Shown: positions 1 through 7,932 of the stretch, piece after piece | How the letters are laid out: each line of letters starts with the position of its first letter | How positions within the stretch are numbered: position 1 is the stretch's first letter | Assembly (NCBI RefSeq): GCF_020525925.1 | Contig: NZ_CP084876.1 | Coordinates: 4,960,001-5,024,000 of the forward strand | Direction of reading: 5' to 3' | Length of the DNA stretch: 64,000 nucleotides | Source of the DNA: Klebsiella quasipneumoniae subsp. quasipneumoniae | GTDB lineage: Bacteria; Pseudomonadota; Gammaproteobacteria; Enterobacterales; Enterobacteriaceae | Position numbers and translations under genes: made by a program | The notes under the pieces: generated by a model | The model's input: only the letters and a program-made list of their open reading frames with translations | What the model was told of the DNA's origin: nothing | Database searches by the model: none

Positions 1-961
1 TGATGTCGGTAAACAGCATCCAGGTCTCGACATTAGGGTCGGCTTCCGCCGCCACCAGCGAGCTGGAGAGGATATCCGGCAGCTGCAGGCCCAACAGCAG
101 AAACACCATGCCGTTAAAGACAAACTCCAGCATCGCCCAGGTGCTGTTGGCGCGCAGGCGCATCGCCAGCGGCGCGGTACGCATCACGCCGGAACGGGTG
201 ATGGTCATCCCTGCCGCCACCGCCGCCAGAATGCCGGAGACGCCGATATGTTCGGCAATCAGATAGGAGGCAAACGGCAGCAGGAACAGCAGGACGATCT
301 GCGTGGCGGGCTCGTCACCGCCCCAGCGGCTGAGGAAGCGCATCGAGCGGCCATACGACCAGCTCACCACAAACCCGGCCAGCACGCCGCCAATCGCCAC
401 TTTCAGAAACTCGACGGTGGCGCCGCCGACGGTAAAGACCATGGTGCCCATCGCCACCGCGACGGCAAACTTGAGCGAGACCAGGCCGGAGGCGTCGTTC
501 ATCAGCGCCTCACCCTGCAAAATGCCCATGATTTTTTTCGGTATCCGCCCTTCCCCGACGATACCCGAAAGCGCCACGGCATCGGTCGGCGACAGCACGG
601 CCGCCAGCGCGAACGCCGGGATCAGCGGAATGCCCGGCACAATCCAGTAGATCAGAAAGCCGATGCCGACCACCGTCACGACCACCAGCGCCAGCGCCAG
701 GCCGAGGATCTCGCGCCCGTGCTCAATGAATTCGCGAGTTGGCGTTTTCCAGCCGTCGGCGAACAACAGCGGCGGGATAAACAGGACCAGAAACAGCTCT
801 GGATCAAATTCAACATGCAAACCAAAGGTCGGCCACGCCAGAAGCGCGCCAATGGCGATTTGCATCAGTGGAAGTGGAACCTGAAAGGGCAGTACGCGCG
901 TCACTACCCCGGAGAGTGAGACCACAAGGGTCATGATGAGGATGGTAAAGAATATTTCCAT
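1..961 (-). CDS. yjcE: Na+/H+ antiporter YjcE, N-terminal part (cut by window edge)
   Basis: This is a CPA1-family monovalent cation/proton antiporter of the inner membrane. The reverse strand reads from an ATG at 959-961 through 320 codons to the left edge with no stop. The known E. coli protein is about 550 residues, so roughly the last 40 percent lies outside the window. The visible part is a succession of hydrophobic segments with the family signature of conserved acidic residues near LSPTDAVALS and MNDASGLVSLKFA. It lies head-to-tail upstream-adjacent to ghxP on the same strand, as in E. coli, but ghxP ends in its own terminator. The physiological cation is not evident from sequence. Confidence 0.88.
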   Translation of the reverse strand, partial: MEIFFTILIMTLVVSLSGVVTRVLPFQVPLPLMQIAIGALLAWPTFGLHVEFDPELFLVLFIPPLLFADGWKTPTREFIEHGREILGLALALVVVTVVGIGFLIYWIVPGIPLIPAFALAAVLSPTDAVALSGIVGEGRIPKKIMGILQGEALMNDASGLVSLKFAVAVAMGTMVFTVGGATVEFLKVAIGGVLAGFVVSWSYGRSMRFLSRWGGDEPATQIVLLFLLPFASYLIAEHIGVSGILAAVAAGMTITRSGVMRTAPLAMRLRANSTWAMLEFVFNGMVFLLLGLQLPDILSSSLVAAEADPNVETWMLFTDI

Positions 962-1059
962 GTGTTCCCTGTTTGCTGCGTTTTCTTTTATACCTGTGAG
1001 GCGTCTTGCCTTTGAATCATACGCTACCCAGATTAACGCAAATGGAAACAGGATGTGGC

Positions 1060-1092
1060 TTAAAAATAAAACGGGCGGCCTGAGCCGCCCGT
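1060..1092 (-). terminator. Rho-independent terminator of ghxP
   Basis: A perfect 9-bp GC-rich stem (acgggcggc at 1071-1079 and its complement at 1084-1092) with a 4-nt loop is followed on the minus strand by a T-rich run (TTTTATTTTT). It sits just after the ghxP stop and before yjcE. Confidence 0.85.
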
Positions 1093-1108
1093 GAGGAGCA
1101 CAAAGGGT

Positions 1109-2458
1109 TTAAATCGCCCACCCGCCGGCGTAGAACACCACCAGCGCCACCGCGATAATCACCGTGCCGAGGTTCAGCTTACGCCACTCGCCGGAGACCA
1201 GGCGGCCGATCACCAGGGTCGCGAAACCGATCATGATGCCGGTCACGATGTTGCAGGTCAGCACGATAAACACCGCGGTGATCAGGCCAGCCATGGCGTC
1301 AACGAAGTCATTGAAATCGATCTTCGCCACGTTGCTCAGCATCAGCAGGCCGACGTACATCAGCGCCGGCGCGGTCGCGTAGGCCGGCACCAGATAAGAG
1401 AGCGGAGAGAGGAACAGGATCAGCAGGAACAGGACCCCTACCGTCACCGCGGTCAGGCCGGTTTTACCGCCGGCTGCCGTACCCGCCGCCGATTCGATAT
1501 ACACCGCCGCCGGCGCCGCCCCGACTAAGCCTGAGAAGACGCTGCTCAGGGAGTCGGTGGTCAGCGCTTTACCGCCGTTGATGATCTGTCCGTCTTTGTC
1601 CAGCAGGTTCGCCTGACCGGCCACCGCGCGGATGGTGCCGGTGGCGTCAAAGACCGCCGTCATCACCAGGGCCAGTACGCTGGGCAGCACGACCGGATTC
1701 AGCGCGCCGACGATATCCAGACTGCCAATCAGCGAGTTGCCCTGGTCATCGCTCAGGGATGGCATGGCGAAAATCCCGGAGAAATGGACGTTAGGATCGA
1801 ATATCAGGCCGACAATCGACACGCCGATAATGGTCAGCAGAATACCGCCCGGTACCTTCATTTTTTCCAGACCGATGATCACCGCGAGGCCAATCAGCGA
1901 CATCACCACCGGGAAGCTGTCAAAGTTCCCCAACGCCACCGGCAGACCGTCCAGCGGGTTTTTGATCACCAGGCCAACGCCATTGGCGGCAATCAGCAGC
2001 AGGAACAGACCGATCCCGATCCCGGTACCGTGGGCCACGCCCTGCGGCAGGTTGCGCAAGATCCAGCTGCGGATGCCGGTTGCCGAGATCACCGTAAACA
2101 GGACGCCCATCAGGAATACCGCGCCGAGCGCCACCGGAATACTGATGTGCTGCCCCAGCACCAGGCTGAAGGCGGTGAAAGCGGTCAACGAGATAGCGCA
2201 GCCGATGGCCATCGGCAGGTTTGCCCATAATCCCATCGCCAGCGAGCCAACGCCCGCCACCAGACAGGTAGAAACAAACACCGCGGCCGGCGGGAAGCCC
2301 GCTTTTCCGAGCATGCCCGGCACCACGATGACGGAGTACACCATTGCCAGAAAGGTAGTAAGACCTGCAACAATCTCCTGACGCACGGTGCTACCGCGCG
2401 CCGAAATTTTAAACCAGGCGTCTAATGAACCGCCGGTACGCGCTGAAGGCGTAGACAT
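1109..2458 (-). CDS. ghxP: Guanine/hypoxanthine permease GhxP (NCS2/AzgA family)
   Basis: High-affinity proton-coupled importer of guanine and hypoxanthine in the inner membrane. The chosen ATG at 2456-2458 gives 449 residues beginning [16 protein letters not shown], the same length and N-terminus as E. coli GhxP (YjcD). A longer reading from 2515 would add 19 residues that do not look native. The AzgA-family features are visible: an [13 protein letters not shown] first helix region, [15 protein letters not shown] and the [16 protein letters not shown] motif in the middle helices. It is monocistronic with its own terminator. Three PurR-like operators upstream fit purine-repressed expression. 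Confidence 0.95.
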   Translation of the reverse strand: MSTPSARTGGSLDAWFKISARGSTVRQEIVAGLTTFLAMVYSVIVVPGMLGKAGFPPAAVFVSTCLVAGVGSLAMGLWANLPMAIGCAISLTAFTAFSLVLGQHISIPVALGAVFLMGVLFTVISATGIRSWILRNLPQGVAHGTGIGIGLFLLLIAANGVGLVIKNPLDGLPVALGNFDSFPVVMSLIGLAVIIGLEKMKVPGGILLTIIGVSIVGLIFDPNVHFSGIFAMPSLSDDQGNSLIGSLDIVGALNPVVLPSVLALVMTAVFDATGTIRAVAGQANLLDKDGQIINGGKALTTDSLSSVFSGLVGAAPAAVYIESAAGTAAGGKTGLTAVTVGVLFLLILFLSPLSYLVPAYATAPALMYVGLLMLSNVAKIDFNDFVDAMAGLITAVFIVLTCNIVTGIMIGFATLVIGRLVSGEWRKLNLGTVIIAVALVVFYAGGWAI

Positions 2459-2571
2459 AGAAAACTTCCCCTGAAAATTTTTATTGTTCGTTGATATGCG
2501 TGGTGGACCTTCCACTGCCAGTTAAACGCGATCTCCTTGTACCGAATCGCAGCGCCAGGGGGGCCGCAAAA

Positions 2572-2587
2572 AAGCAAACGTTTAACT
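2572..2587 (-). promoter_or_regulatory. PurR-like operator 1
   Basis: AAGCAAACGTTTAACT matches 10 of the 11 fixed positions of the known PurR consensus ANGCAANCGNTTNCNT. It lies 114 bp upstream of the ghxP start codon, a plausible repressor position. Confidence 0.6.
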
Positions 2588-2661
2588 CCGCGCATACACT
2601 ACGGTGTGTCAACCTTATCAACTCCCCCCGGCTAGCAGAAAAAAGAGGGAGTAAAACAGAA

Positions 2662-2677
2662 AGGCAAACGATTATCC
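2662..2677 (-). promoter_or_regulatory. PurR-like operator 2
   Basis: AGGCAAACGATTATCC matches 9 of 11 fixed positions of the PurR consensus. It is the second of three CAAACG repeats spaced about 90-100 bp apart upstream of ghxP. Confidence 0.4.
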
Positions 2678-2760
2678 GGCCTTTAGATAACCCTTTTCAA
2701 CCGATGTTTATCGTATTTCGCTAAATTTCGCTTATGACGAACAGAAAATAACCAGCCGAT

Positions 2761-2776
2761 GCGCAAACGTTATCGT
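2761..2776 (-). promoter_or_regulatory. PurR-like operator 3
   Basis: GCGCAAACGTTATCGT matches 9 of 11 fixed positions of the PurR consensus, including the central CAAACGTT core. It is the most distal copy from ghxP. Confidence 0.4.
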
Positions 2777-2848
2777 CCATGCGCAATCCGCTAACAATTT
2801 TTTAGTGAGTTGCTTTCATTTAGCCGCGTCATCGGATCCGCTGATACT

Positions 2849-3517
2849 TCAGGCGCCGGGTAAGGTGAAGGGGCCGCCGCGCTCGATAGCCCGCTGCCAG
2901 GCCGGGCGCTGTTCCACCCGCTGTCGCCAGGCCTCAATATGGCGAAGATCATGCATGCCGCCGCGGGCCAGCAGCGCCATCACCGGGAAGCTCATCTGGA
3001 TATCGGCCATGCTCAGCCGATCGCCGGCAAACCATGGCCGCGTGGCAAGATGGTCGTCAATGAACCGCGCATGGGTGGCCAGCTGAGGATCGAGCCACGC
3101 TTTCTGGATACCTTTGCCCAGCAGCGAGCCCAGCGAGCGGACGCCAAAGGGCACCGGGGGTTTGCCGAGGCTGGCGAACACCAGCTTCATTAACAGCAGC
3201 GGCATCAGCGAGCCTTCGGCATAGTGCAGCCAGAAGCGGTACTGCAGTTTGTCATCCGCGCCCTGTGGCTTCAGCAGCCCATCGCTGTCCCAGCTCTCCT
3301 GCAAATACTCAAGGATCGCTCCGGACTCCGCCAGCACATAGCCGTTGTCTTCCAGCACTGGCGATTTCCCCAGCGGGTGGATTGTCTTCAATGCCGCTGG
3401 CGCCAGCATCGACTTTTCCCGCTGATAGCGGACTATCTGATAAGGCAGCTGTAGCTCCTCCAGCGCCCACAGTACGCGTTGCGATCGTGACTGATTAAGA
3501 TGATGTACCGTCAGCAT
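2849..3517 (-). CDS. Glutathione S-transferase family protein
   Basis: Predicted cytosolic GST of 222 residues. The N-terminal thioredoxin-like domain (about residues 1-80) starts MLTVHHLNQSRSQRVLW and contains the cis-proline glutathione-binding segment near GKSPVLEDNG and the ESGAILEYL helix. A helical C-terminal domain follows, with the conserved N-capping region AGDRLSMADIQMSF. The start at 3515-3517 was chosen because it begins the beta-1 strand of the fold; the longer frame to 3637 adds a basic, non-family extension. The substrate is unknown. Its position beside soxR suggests a redox or detoxification setting, but no SoxS box was established. Confidence 0.85.
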   Translation of the reverse strand: MLTVHHLNQSRSQRVLWALEELQLPYQIVRYQREKSMLAPAALKTIHPLGKSPVLEDNGYVLAESGAILEYLQESWDSDGLLKPQGADDKLQYRFWLHYAEGSLMPLLLMKLVFASLGKPPVPFGVRSLGSLLGKGIQKAWLDPQLATHARFIDDHLATRPWFAGDRLSMADIQMSFPVMALLARGGMHDLRHIEAWRQRVEQRPAWQRAIERGGPFTLPGA

Positions 3518-3615
3518 GGGCCTCTCCCGTGGTTTGTTCAAATTAACTATAGGAACAGGCGCGGATTGCCGGGAAAATTTCGGCAAAATAGTGAGGAAAA
3601 AACGGCGGCGGATGC

Positions 3616-3624
3616 CATAGTTAA
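3616..3624 (+). promoter_or_regulatory. Putative sigma-S-type -10 element for SraL
   Basis: The sequence CCATAGTTAA resembles the extended sigma-S -10 pattern CTAYRCTTAA and would place transcription start near 3629. SraL in Salmonella is known to be RpoS-dependent. No good -35 is visible. Confidence 0.4.
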
Positions 3625-3628
3625 AGTG

Positions 3629-3776
3629 TCGACGCAAACCGGAACCTCCATCAACAGATTGCGCAATACTGAGGGACGTCGACGTCGGGGGAAACCCTCT
3701 CGTGAACCAACGAGATAATGCGAAAGACCAAGACCGGAAAACAACTAAAGCGCCCAGTTGTGGCGCTTTAGTTTTA
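3629..3776 (+). ncRNA. sraL: Small RNA SraL (RyjA)
   Basis: Candidate homologue of SraL/RyjA, an sRNA of about 140 nt that in E. coli and Salmonella lies immediately beyond soxR on the opposite strand and, in Salmonella, represses tig mRNA. Position, orientation and length agree. A sigma-S-like -10 precedes it and a strong Rho-independent terminator ends it at the soxR stop codon. The 5' end is inferred from the promoter, not measured. Confidence 0.65.
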
Positions 3777-3777
3777 T
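3743..3777 (+). terminator. Terminator of SraL, probably bidirectional with soxR
   Basis: A 12-bp perfect stem (AACTAAAGCGCC at 3743-3754 with its complement at 3762-3773) and a 7-nt loop end in a run of T on the plus strand. The minus strand also continues into a T-rich stretch, so it can end soxR as well. It abuts the soxR stop codon. Confidence 0.85.
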
Positions 3778-4235
3778 CACTCCTCCTCCAGCAGCCGGGC
3801 GCCGGTCCCCTCTTCCCCCAGTTTATCGCCCGGGTTGCGTAGCGGGCAGTCGCGCCGCGATAAACAGCCGCAGCCGATGCAGCCGTCGAGCTGGTCGCGC
3901 AGCGCCGTCAGGGTGTGGATACGCCGGTCCAGCTCCTCGCGCCACTGGGATGACAGCATTTTCCACTCTTTTGCGCTGAGATTGTGCCCTTCCGGCAGCA
4001 CGCCAAACGCGTCGCCGATGGTGGCCAGCGGGATGCCGATACGTTGCGCAATTTTGATAATCGCCACCGCGCGCAGGACATCGCGCCGGTAGCGCCGCTG
4101 ATTGCCGGCATTCCGCTGGCTGTGGATCAGCCCTTTACTCTCATAAAAATGGAGGGCCGAGACCGCCACGCCGGTTCGTTTTGCCACTTCCCCGGGCGTC
4201 AGCAGCATTTTGATGCGGGGTGATTTCTTTTCCAT
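3777..4235 (-). CDS. soxR: Redox-sensing transcriptional activator SoxR
   Basis: MerR-family regulator that holds a [2Fe-2S] cluster and activates soxS when oxidised by redox-cycling compounds. The 152-residue protein has the winged HTH (about residues 11-50, starting [12 protein letters not shown]), a coiled-coil dimer helix (about 85-118) and the cluster ligands Cys119, Cys122, Cys124 and Cys130 in [12 protein letters not shown], at the same positions as in E. coli. It is divergent from soxS with an 84-bp intergenic region that holds its operator. No truncation or disrupted ligand is seen, so the sensor looks intact. Confidence 0.97.
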   Translation of the reverse strand: MEKKSPRIKMLLTPGEVAKRTGVAVSALHFYESKGLIHSQRNAGNQRRYRRDVLRAVAIIKIAQRIGIPLATIGDAFGVLPEGHNLSAKEWKMLSSQWREELDRRIHTLTALRDQLDGCIGCGCLSRRDCPLRNPGDKLGEEGTGARLLEEE

Positions 4236-4242
4236 AAAGCGC

Positions 4243-4273
4243 TTTACCTCAAGTTAACTTGAGGAATTATACT
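4243..4273 (+). promoter_or_regulatory. SoxR-controlled soxS promoter
   Basis: The -35 TTTACC (4243-4248) and -10 TATACT (4268-4273) are separated by 19 bp, the overlong spacer typical of MerR-family targets. The spacer holds the 18-bp perfect palindrome CCTCAAGTTAACTTGAGG, the SoxR binding site. Confidence 0.93.
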
Positions 4274-4319
4274 CGCCCGCAGACAAAACGACGAATCGAG
4301 AATTGAGAGAGGCCGCTTT

Positions 4320-4649
4320 ATGTCCCATCAGGATATTATTCAAACACTGATTGAATGGATTGATGAACATATCGATCAACCACTTAACATTGATGTAGTC
4401 GCCAGAAAGTCAGGATACTCGAAGTGGTACCTGCAGCGGATGTTCCGCACCGTGATGCATCAGACGCTGGGGGATTATATTCGTCAGCGCCGTCTGCTGC
4501 TGGCGGCGGAGGCGTTGCGAACCACCCAGCGGCCGATCTTTGATATCGCCATGGATCTGGGCTACGTCTCGCAGCAAACCTTCTCGCGAGTCTTCCGCCG
4601 GGAGTTCGACCGCACCCCCAGCGACTACCGCCATCAGATCTCCGCGTGA
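4320..4649 (+). CDS. soxS: Superoxide-response regulator SoxS
   Basis: Small AraC/XylS-family activator (109 residues, E. coli 107) made almost wholly of two helix-turn-helix units, with no effector domain. It switches on the superoxide regulon (for example efflux, sodA and zwf). The family signature SGYSKWYLQRMFRTV lies in the first HTH and DLGYVSQQTFSRVFRREF in the second. It is expressed from the SoxR promoter just upstream. Its 3' end overlaps the 3' end of convergent pdeC by 16 bp, so read-through of each would be antisense to the other. Confidence 0.96.
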   Translation: MSHQDIIQTLIEWIDEHIDQPLNIDVVARKSGYSKWYLQRMFRTVMHQTLGDYIRQRRLLLAAEALRTTQRPIFDIAMDLGYVSQQTFSRVFRREFDRTPSDYRHQISA

Positions 4650-6238
4650 CGCGACGGCTGAGGCACGTTCACGGGCGCGGGCGCATTGGCTAACCACTGC
4701 ATAAACTCCCGCGCCGGCATCGCTTTCGCAAACAGCCAGCCCTGGCAATACTGCACGCCGCGCTTGTAGAGCCAGCTTACCTGCTCAGGCGTCTCCACGC
4801 CTTCCGCGATAGTCTTTAGACGCAACCCGCGCGCCATCTCGATGATGTGTTCGGCAATCAGGTGGCTGGTGTTGTTGGTGGTCAACGTATCAACGAAGGT
4901 TTTATCGATTTTAAGGATATCGACATTCAGGGCGTGCAGATTATGCAGATTCGAATAGCCGGTGCCGAAATCATCGATGGCAATTTCATAGCCCGCTTCG
5001 CGGAACGCCTGAATCACCGGCGTGGTCTTCGGTACGTCGATAAACCCCCGCTCGGTTACTTCGATTTTGATCTGCCCGATACAGACCGCATAGCTGCGCG
5101 CTTTCTCACTGATCTGTGAAATCAGCCGCGCCGAGTGGAAGTCCGACGCAGAGAGATTGATCGCCACGTACAGCTGCGGATGGCTGGCAAGAAACTCTCC
5201 CATTTCGTAAAACAGCTCATCCACCACGTAGTCCGTCACCTGGGCAATCATGCCTTCATTTTCCGCCAGCGGAATAAACTCCGCCGGGTTCATCACCGGA
5301 CCGTCAAACCCTGGCCAGCGCAGCAGCGCTTCCGCCCCGACGCAGCGGTTATTTTTAATATCGATAATCGGCTGGTAGTGCAGGCGCAGCTGGCGGCAGC
5401 TCAGAGCCCGCTGCAGCATATTGCGCGGCGAGTGATACTGACGGCGGGTGCGCGACCACACCAGCACCAGTAAAATACTGCAGATGATCCCCAGCGGCAG
5501 CGTCAGGCTGGCCTGGTCACAAAAGTTGTGATAATAGCTGGCCCGCGAGGTGGACATAATGACGGCGATCGGCCGGATAGCAGAGCGGGCTATCGTATAC
5601 ACCCGGCCATTCTGATTAAAAAAGGTATCGCCTTCGCGAATTAACGCATGGAGCTCCGCGGGCTCGACATTGTTACTAACCGAGAAAAAGAGGTTGGTTT
5701 TGGTATCGAACACGCCATAGGCTAAATCGCGATCGCTGGCGATCACTGAGCTGAACGAGAAGGGATTGACCACCACCACATAGGGTCCCTTCTGCATATA
5801 ATTCATGGCAAAGCCGGGATAAAACGGCGTGTCCCGGTAATAGTAAATCGCGACATCCGGCTTTTTGGTGTAATTGGCCGCCGGCATCCGCCAGCCGGTT
5901 TGCTGATGAACGGACGTTGAACAGATAAAGCGCTGACCGTTAGCGTAGATCAGATCTTCCACATACAGCAGGCCGCGAACGATATGCAATAAATAACGCT
6001 GATGGTCCGCTGAGCACAGCTCCCCGCGATACTGGCTGGCTTTCGCCCGGGCCTGATCCGCTTCGCGGATGACCATTTCCGTTTTTTGCAGCGCCAGCTG
6101 CGAAAATGAGTGTAATTGATCAATGGTTTCGGCTTTTGCCCGCAGCTGGGCAAACCACAATGCCAGTACCACTGGCAATAAAATAACCAAACCCGTTCCG
6201 ATGAGCCTTAGCGCCTTATGCGGCGTACTGTCACCCAT
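4634..6238 (-). CDS. pdeC: Cyclic-di-GMP phosphodiesterase PdeC (YjcC), CSS-EAL
   Basis: Inner-membrane enzyme that hydrolyses c-di-GMP to pGpG. The 534 residues contain a first membrane segment (about 12-32), a periplasmic CSS domain with Cys75 and Cys106 (CSTS), a second membrane segment near 240-260, and a C-terminal EAL domain (about 270-520) with intact GAEALLRWP, the DDFGTGYSNL motif, KIDKTFV and IAEGVET. In the CSS family, disulfide state and DsbA/DsbB control activity. K. pneumoniae YjcC has been reported to affect oxidative-stress response and virulence, which fits its place beside soxRS. All visible catalytic motifs are intact. Confidence 0.95.
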   Translation of the reverse strand: MGDSTPHKALRLIGTGLVILLPVVLALWFAQLRAKAETIDQLHSFSQLALQKTEMVIREADQARAKASQYRGELCSADHQRYLLHIVRGLLYVEDLIYANGQRFICSTSVHQQTGWRMPAANYTKKPDVAIYYYRDTPFYPGFAMNYMQKGPYVVVVNPFSFSSVIASDRDLAYGVFDTKTNLFFSVSNNVEPAELHALIREGDTFFNQNGRVYTIARSAIRPIAVIMSTSRASYYHNFCDQASLTLPLGIICSILLVLVWSRTRRQYHSPRNMLQRALSCRQLRLHYQPIIDIKNNRCVGAEALLRWPGFDGPVMNPAEFIPLAENEGMIAQVTDYVVDELFYEMGEFLASHPQLYVAINLSASDFHSARLISQISEKARSYAVCIGQIKIEVTERGFIDVPKTTPVIQAFREAGYEIAIDDFGTGYSNLHNLHALNVDILKIDKTFVDTLTTNNTSHLIAEHIIEMARGLRLKTIAEGVETPEQVSWLYKRGVQYCQGWLFAKAMPAREFMQWLANAPAPVNVPQPSRHAEI

Positions 6239-6603
6239 TTACGCTTACATCCATGCGATATGCCTTAATTAAGGTAGCCCAAACACGTTAGCAATCGCGA
6301 CTGCGATAGACATCAGCCGATTTCCGCCAGCCCTCACGGGCGTCAGCTTTACCACTGACAGGGAAGAATAATACTTATTTATCAGGTATTCGGAAGATAT
6401 TCCGCCAAGATTAAGAATAGACGCGCTTCTGACTCGGTTTCTCCGTGTATTAAACAAGAACAAGTAATAAAACCCGCAGAATAATAATCATTAGCAAGAG
6501 AATGAAAATAAGATCATCGGAGGTTACTTACTAATATCCACATTAATAACATTGTTATTAAGCGCAGCGAAAGCTCATTTTTTGACTGGTGAATAAAGCG
6601 CCA

Positions 6604-6623
6604 AGTGTGATATAGTTCACACA
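6604..6623 (+). promoter_or_regulatory. CRP (cAMP receptor protein) binding site
   Basis: TGTGA-N6-TCACA matches the CRP core consensus at all ten fixed positions (6606-6610 and 6617-6621). It is about 125-140 bp upstream of the yjcB start codon, which would suit activation of a yjcB promoter with a long leader. Confidence 0.75.
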
Positions 6624-6627
6624 AGTT

Positions 6628-6652
6628 GATGAAACAGAAATGGCGTTTCATC
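6628..6652 (+). repeat. Perfect inverted repeat in the yjcB leader
   Basis: GATGAAAC (6628-6635) is followed after 9 nt by its exact complement GTTTCATC (6645-6652). It could be an operator dyad or a leader hairpin; no T-run follows, so it is not a terminator. Confidence 0.6.
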
Positions 6653-6746
6653 ACTCTCTAGTACGCCAGTTGAGACCAGAGCGCTATGCCATCGTCAGTC
6701 GCGCCAGGTCGTCCATGGCTCCCCGACTTTCTTTGAGGACAGGTTA

Positions 6747-7028
6747 ATGGCTTCCATTACTACCAGTGTTGTGTTGTTGCGCTGGCCCCTGGTGAGCGCG
6801 GTACTGATGTTTCTTGCCAGTTCACTGAATATCCAACTTCGCAAAAGCGATTATGCCGGTCTGGCGGTGATCTGCAGCTGCCTCGGCCTTGCCGCCGCCT
6901 GCTGGTTCGCCACCGGTTTGCTCGGCATCACCCTGCTCGATATTGCCAAAATCTGGGGCAATATCAAAGATGTGATGATTGAAGTCATGAGTCAGACACC
7001 GCCAGAATGGCCAATGATGATGACCTGA
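6747..7028 (+). CDS. yjcB: Conserved small membrane protein YjcB
   Basis: This 93-residue protein matches E. coli YjcB in length and in motifs such as VVLLRWPLVSAVLMFLAS and LLGITLLDIAKIW. Two hydrophobic segments (about residues 7-28 and 38-64) predict two inner-membrane passes, with a short polar C-terminus ending PPEWPMMMT. Its function is unknown. A GAGGACAGG ribosome-binding site lies just upstream. It is monocistronic, with a strong terminator at its end, and in E. coli it is the direct neighbour of ssb. Here 17 kb of accessory genes separate the two. Confidence 0.9.
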   Translation: MASITTSVVLLRWPLVSAVLMFLASSLNIQLRKSDYAGLAVICSCLGLAAACWFATGLLGITLLDIAKIWGNIKDVMIEVMSQTPPEWPMMMT

Positions 7029-7032
7029 GGTT

Positions 7033-7065
7033 AAAAAGCTTCCCACCGGGAAGCTTTTTCGTTTT
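7033..7065. terminator. Bidirectional terminator between yjcB and the ABC operon
   Basis: A 12-bp perfect stem AAAAAGCTTCCC / GGGAAGCTTTTT with a 3-nt loop (7033-7059) is flanked by A and T runs. It can end yjcB on the plus strand and the convergent ABC transporter operon on the minus strand. Confidence 0.85.
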
Positions 7066-7074
7066 CTGCAGCCC

Positions 7075-7932
7075 TTATTTCCCCAGTTTTGCCATCATCT
7101 CCGGACGCATAAATTTATGGATCACCACCATAAAGAGCAGCGATGGCGCCAGTAAAATCAGCGCGGTAATCGACGAGACCTGATAGTTACCCGACATGCT
7201 GGCGTTATAGAGCAGCAGCGGCAGCGTAGTGACATCCGGCGCCCCGACGAAGAAGGTGCCGGTAAACTCATCCAACGACTCCAGAAAAACAAAGATGCTC
7301 GCGGCAACGATCCCCGGCGCCGCCTGCGGCAGCACGATGTGCCAGAAGGTATACATCGGTCCGGCGCCCAGGTTACGCGATGCCCGCGCCAGCAGCGGGT
7401 CGATGGCTGAAAACGCGGCCACACAGATCCACACCGAGTACATCAGACCGTGGACGCTATGCACCAGCACCACCCCCGCGATAGTTCCGTTCAAGCCCCA
7501 CTGGTAAAACAAACGGGCAATATTCATGTATACCGTCAGGTTGGGAAAGGCCTGCGGGAGGAGAAACAGCAGCATAAACAGCACCCGCAGCGGCATTTTC
7601 CGCCGGGAAAGCGCATAGCCGGCGGGAACGGAAATCAGCAAACAGACCACCACCGACAGCAGGGCGATCAGTACGCTGGTTAACAGCGAGCTGGAGACAT
7701 CGCTGTACGGATTGAAGACCTGATACCAGTACTTCAGGCCCCACTGGCTGGGCAGCGAATGGGGAAAATACCAGCTTTCCGCTACGGTCCAGATCAACAG
7801 GTTCAGAAGCGGGCCAAACATCGCCAGCAGCATAAACAGCAGTAGCAGGGTCTGCAGCACCGGGCTGGCGTTCACTTTACGGCGTCCTCTTACCCACCAT
7901 GACGGAGAGGAAGCAAGGTGCAGCGCTTTCAT
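7075..7932 (-). CDS. ABC importer inner-membrane permease (second permease)
   Basis: A 285-residue permease with six predicted membrane helices after an N-terminal cytoplasmic tail. The BPD_transp_1 coupling (EAA) loop is visible around residue 190 as ASRNLGAGPMYTFWHIVLP. Last gene of a four-gene minus-strand operon (ATPase, binding protein, permease, permease); its ATG overlaps the stop of the preceding permease by 4 bp, so translation is probably coupled. It resembles permeases of the iron/polyamine/2-aminoethylphosphonate group, whose members also carry phosphorylated organics. The actual substrate cannot be read from it. Confidence 0.88.
   Translation of the reverse strand: MKALHLASSPSWWVRGRRKVNASPVLQTLLLLFMLLAMFGPLLNLLIWTVAESWYFPHSLPSQWGLKYWYQVFNPYSDVSSSLLTSVLIALLSVVVCLLISVPAGYALSRRKMPLRVLFMLLFLLPQAFPNLTVYMNIARLFYQWGLNGTIAGVVLVHSVHGLMYSVWICVAAFSAIDPLLARASRNLGAGPMYTFWHIVLPQAAPGIVAASIFVFLESLDEFTGTFFVGAPDVTTLPLLLYNASMSGNYQVSSITALILLAPSLLFMVVIHKFMRPEMMAKLGK

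Larger units (their letters stand above)
2459..2848. other. Intergenic region with PurR-like boxes between ghxP and a GST gene
   Basis: This 390-bp gap is upstream of ghxP and downstream of the GST gene. It carries three copies of a CAAACG-centred motif at 2572-2587, 2662-2677 and 2761-2776 (listed separately) and no convincing gene. The open frame at 2491-2724 has no ribosome-binding site or protein-like composition. Confidence 0.6.
6239..6746. other. 508-bp intergenic region between pdeC and yjcB
   Basis: The divergent promoters of pdeC and yjcB must lie here. The left two thirds is AT-rich. The right part holds a near-perfect CRP site (6604-6623) and a perfect 8-bp inverted repeat (6628-6652). 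The minus-strand frame 6269-6463 lacks a ribosome-binding site and is not called as a gene. Confidence 0.6.

Noticed and set aside
6269..6463. 64-codon minus-strand frame upstream of pdeC
   Set aside because: No ribosome-binding site, odd composition, and it overlaps the likely pdeC promoter; left out as a gene.
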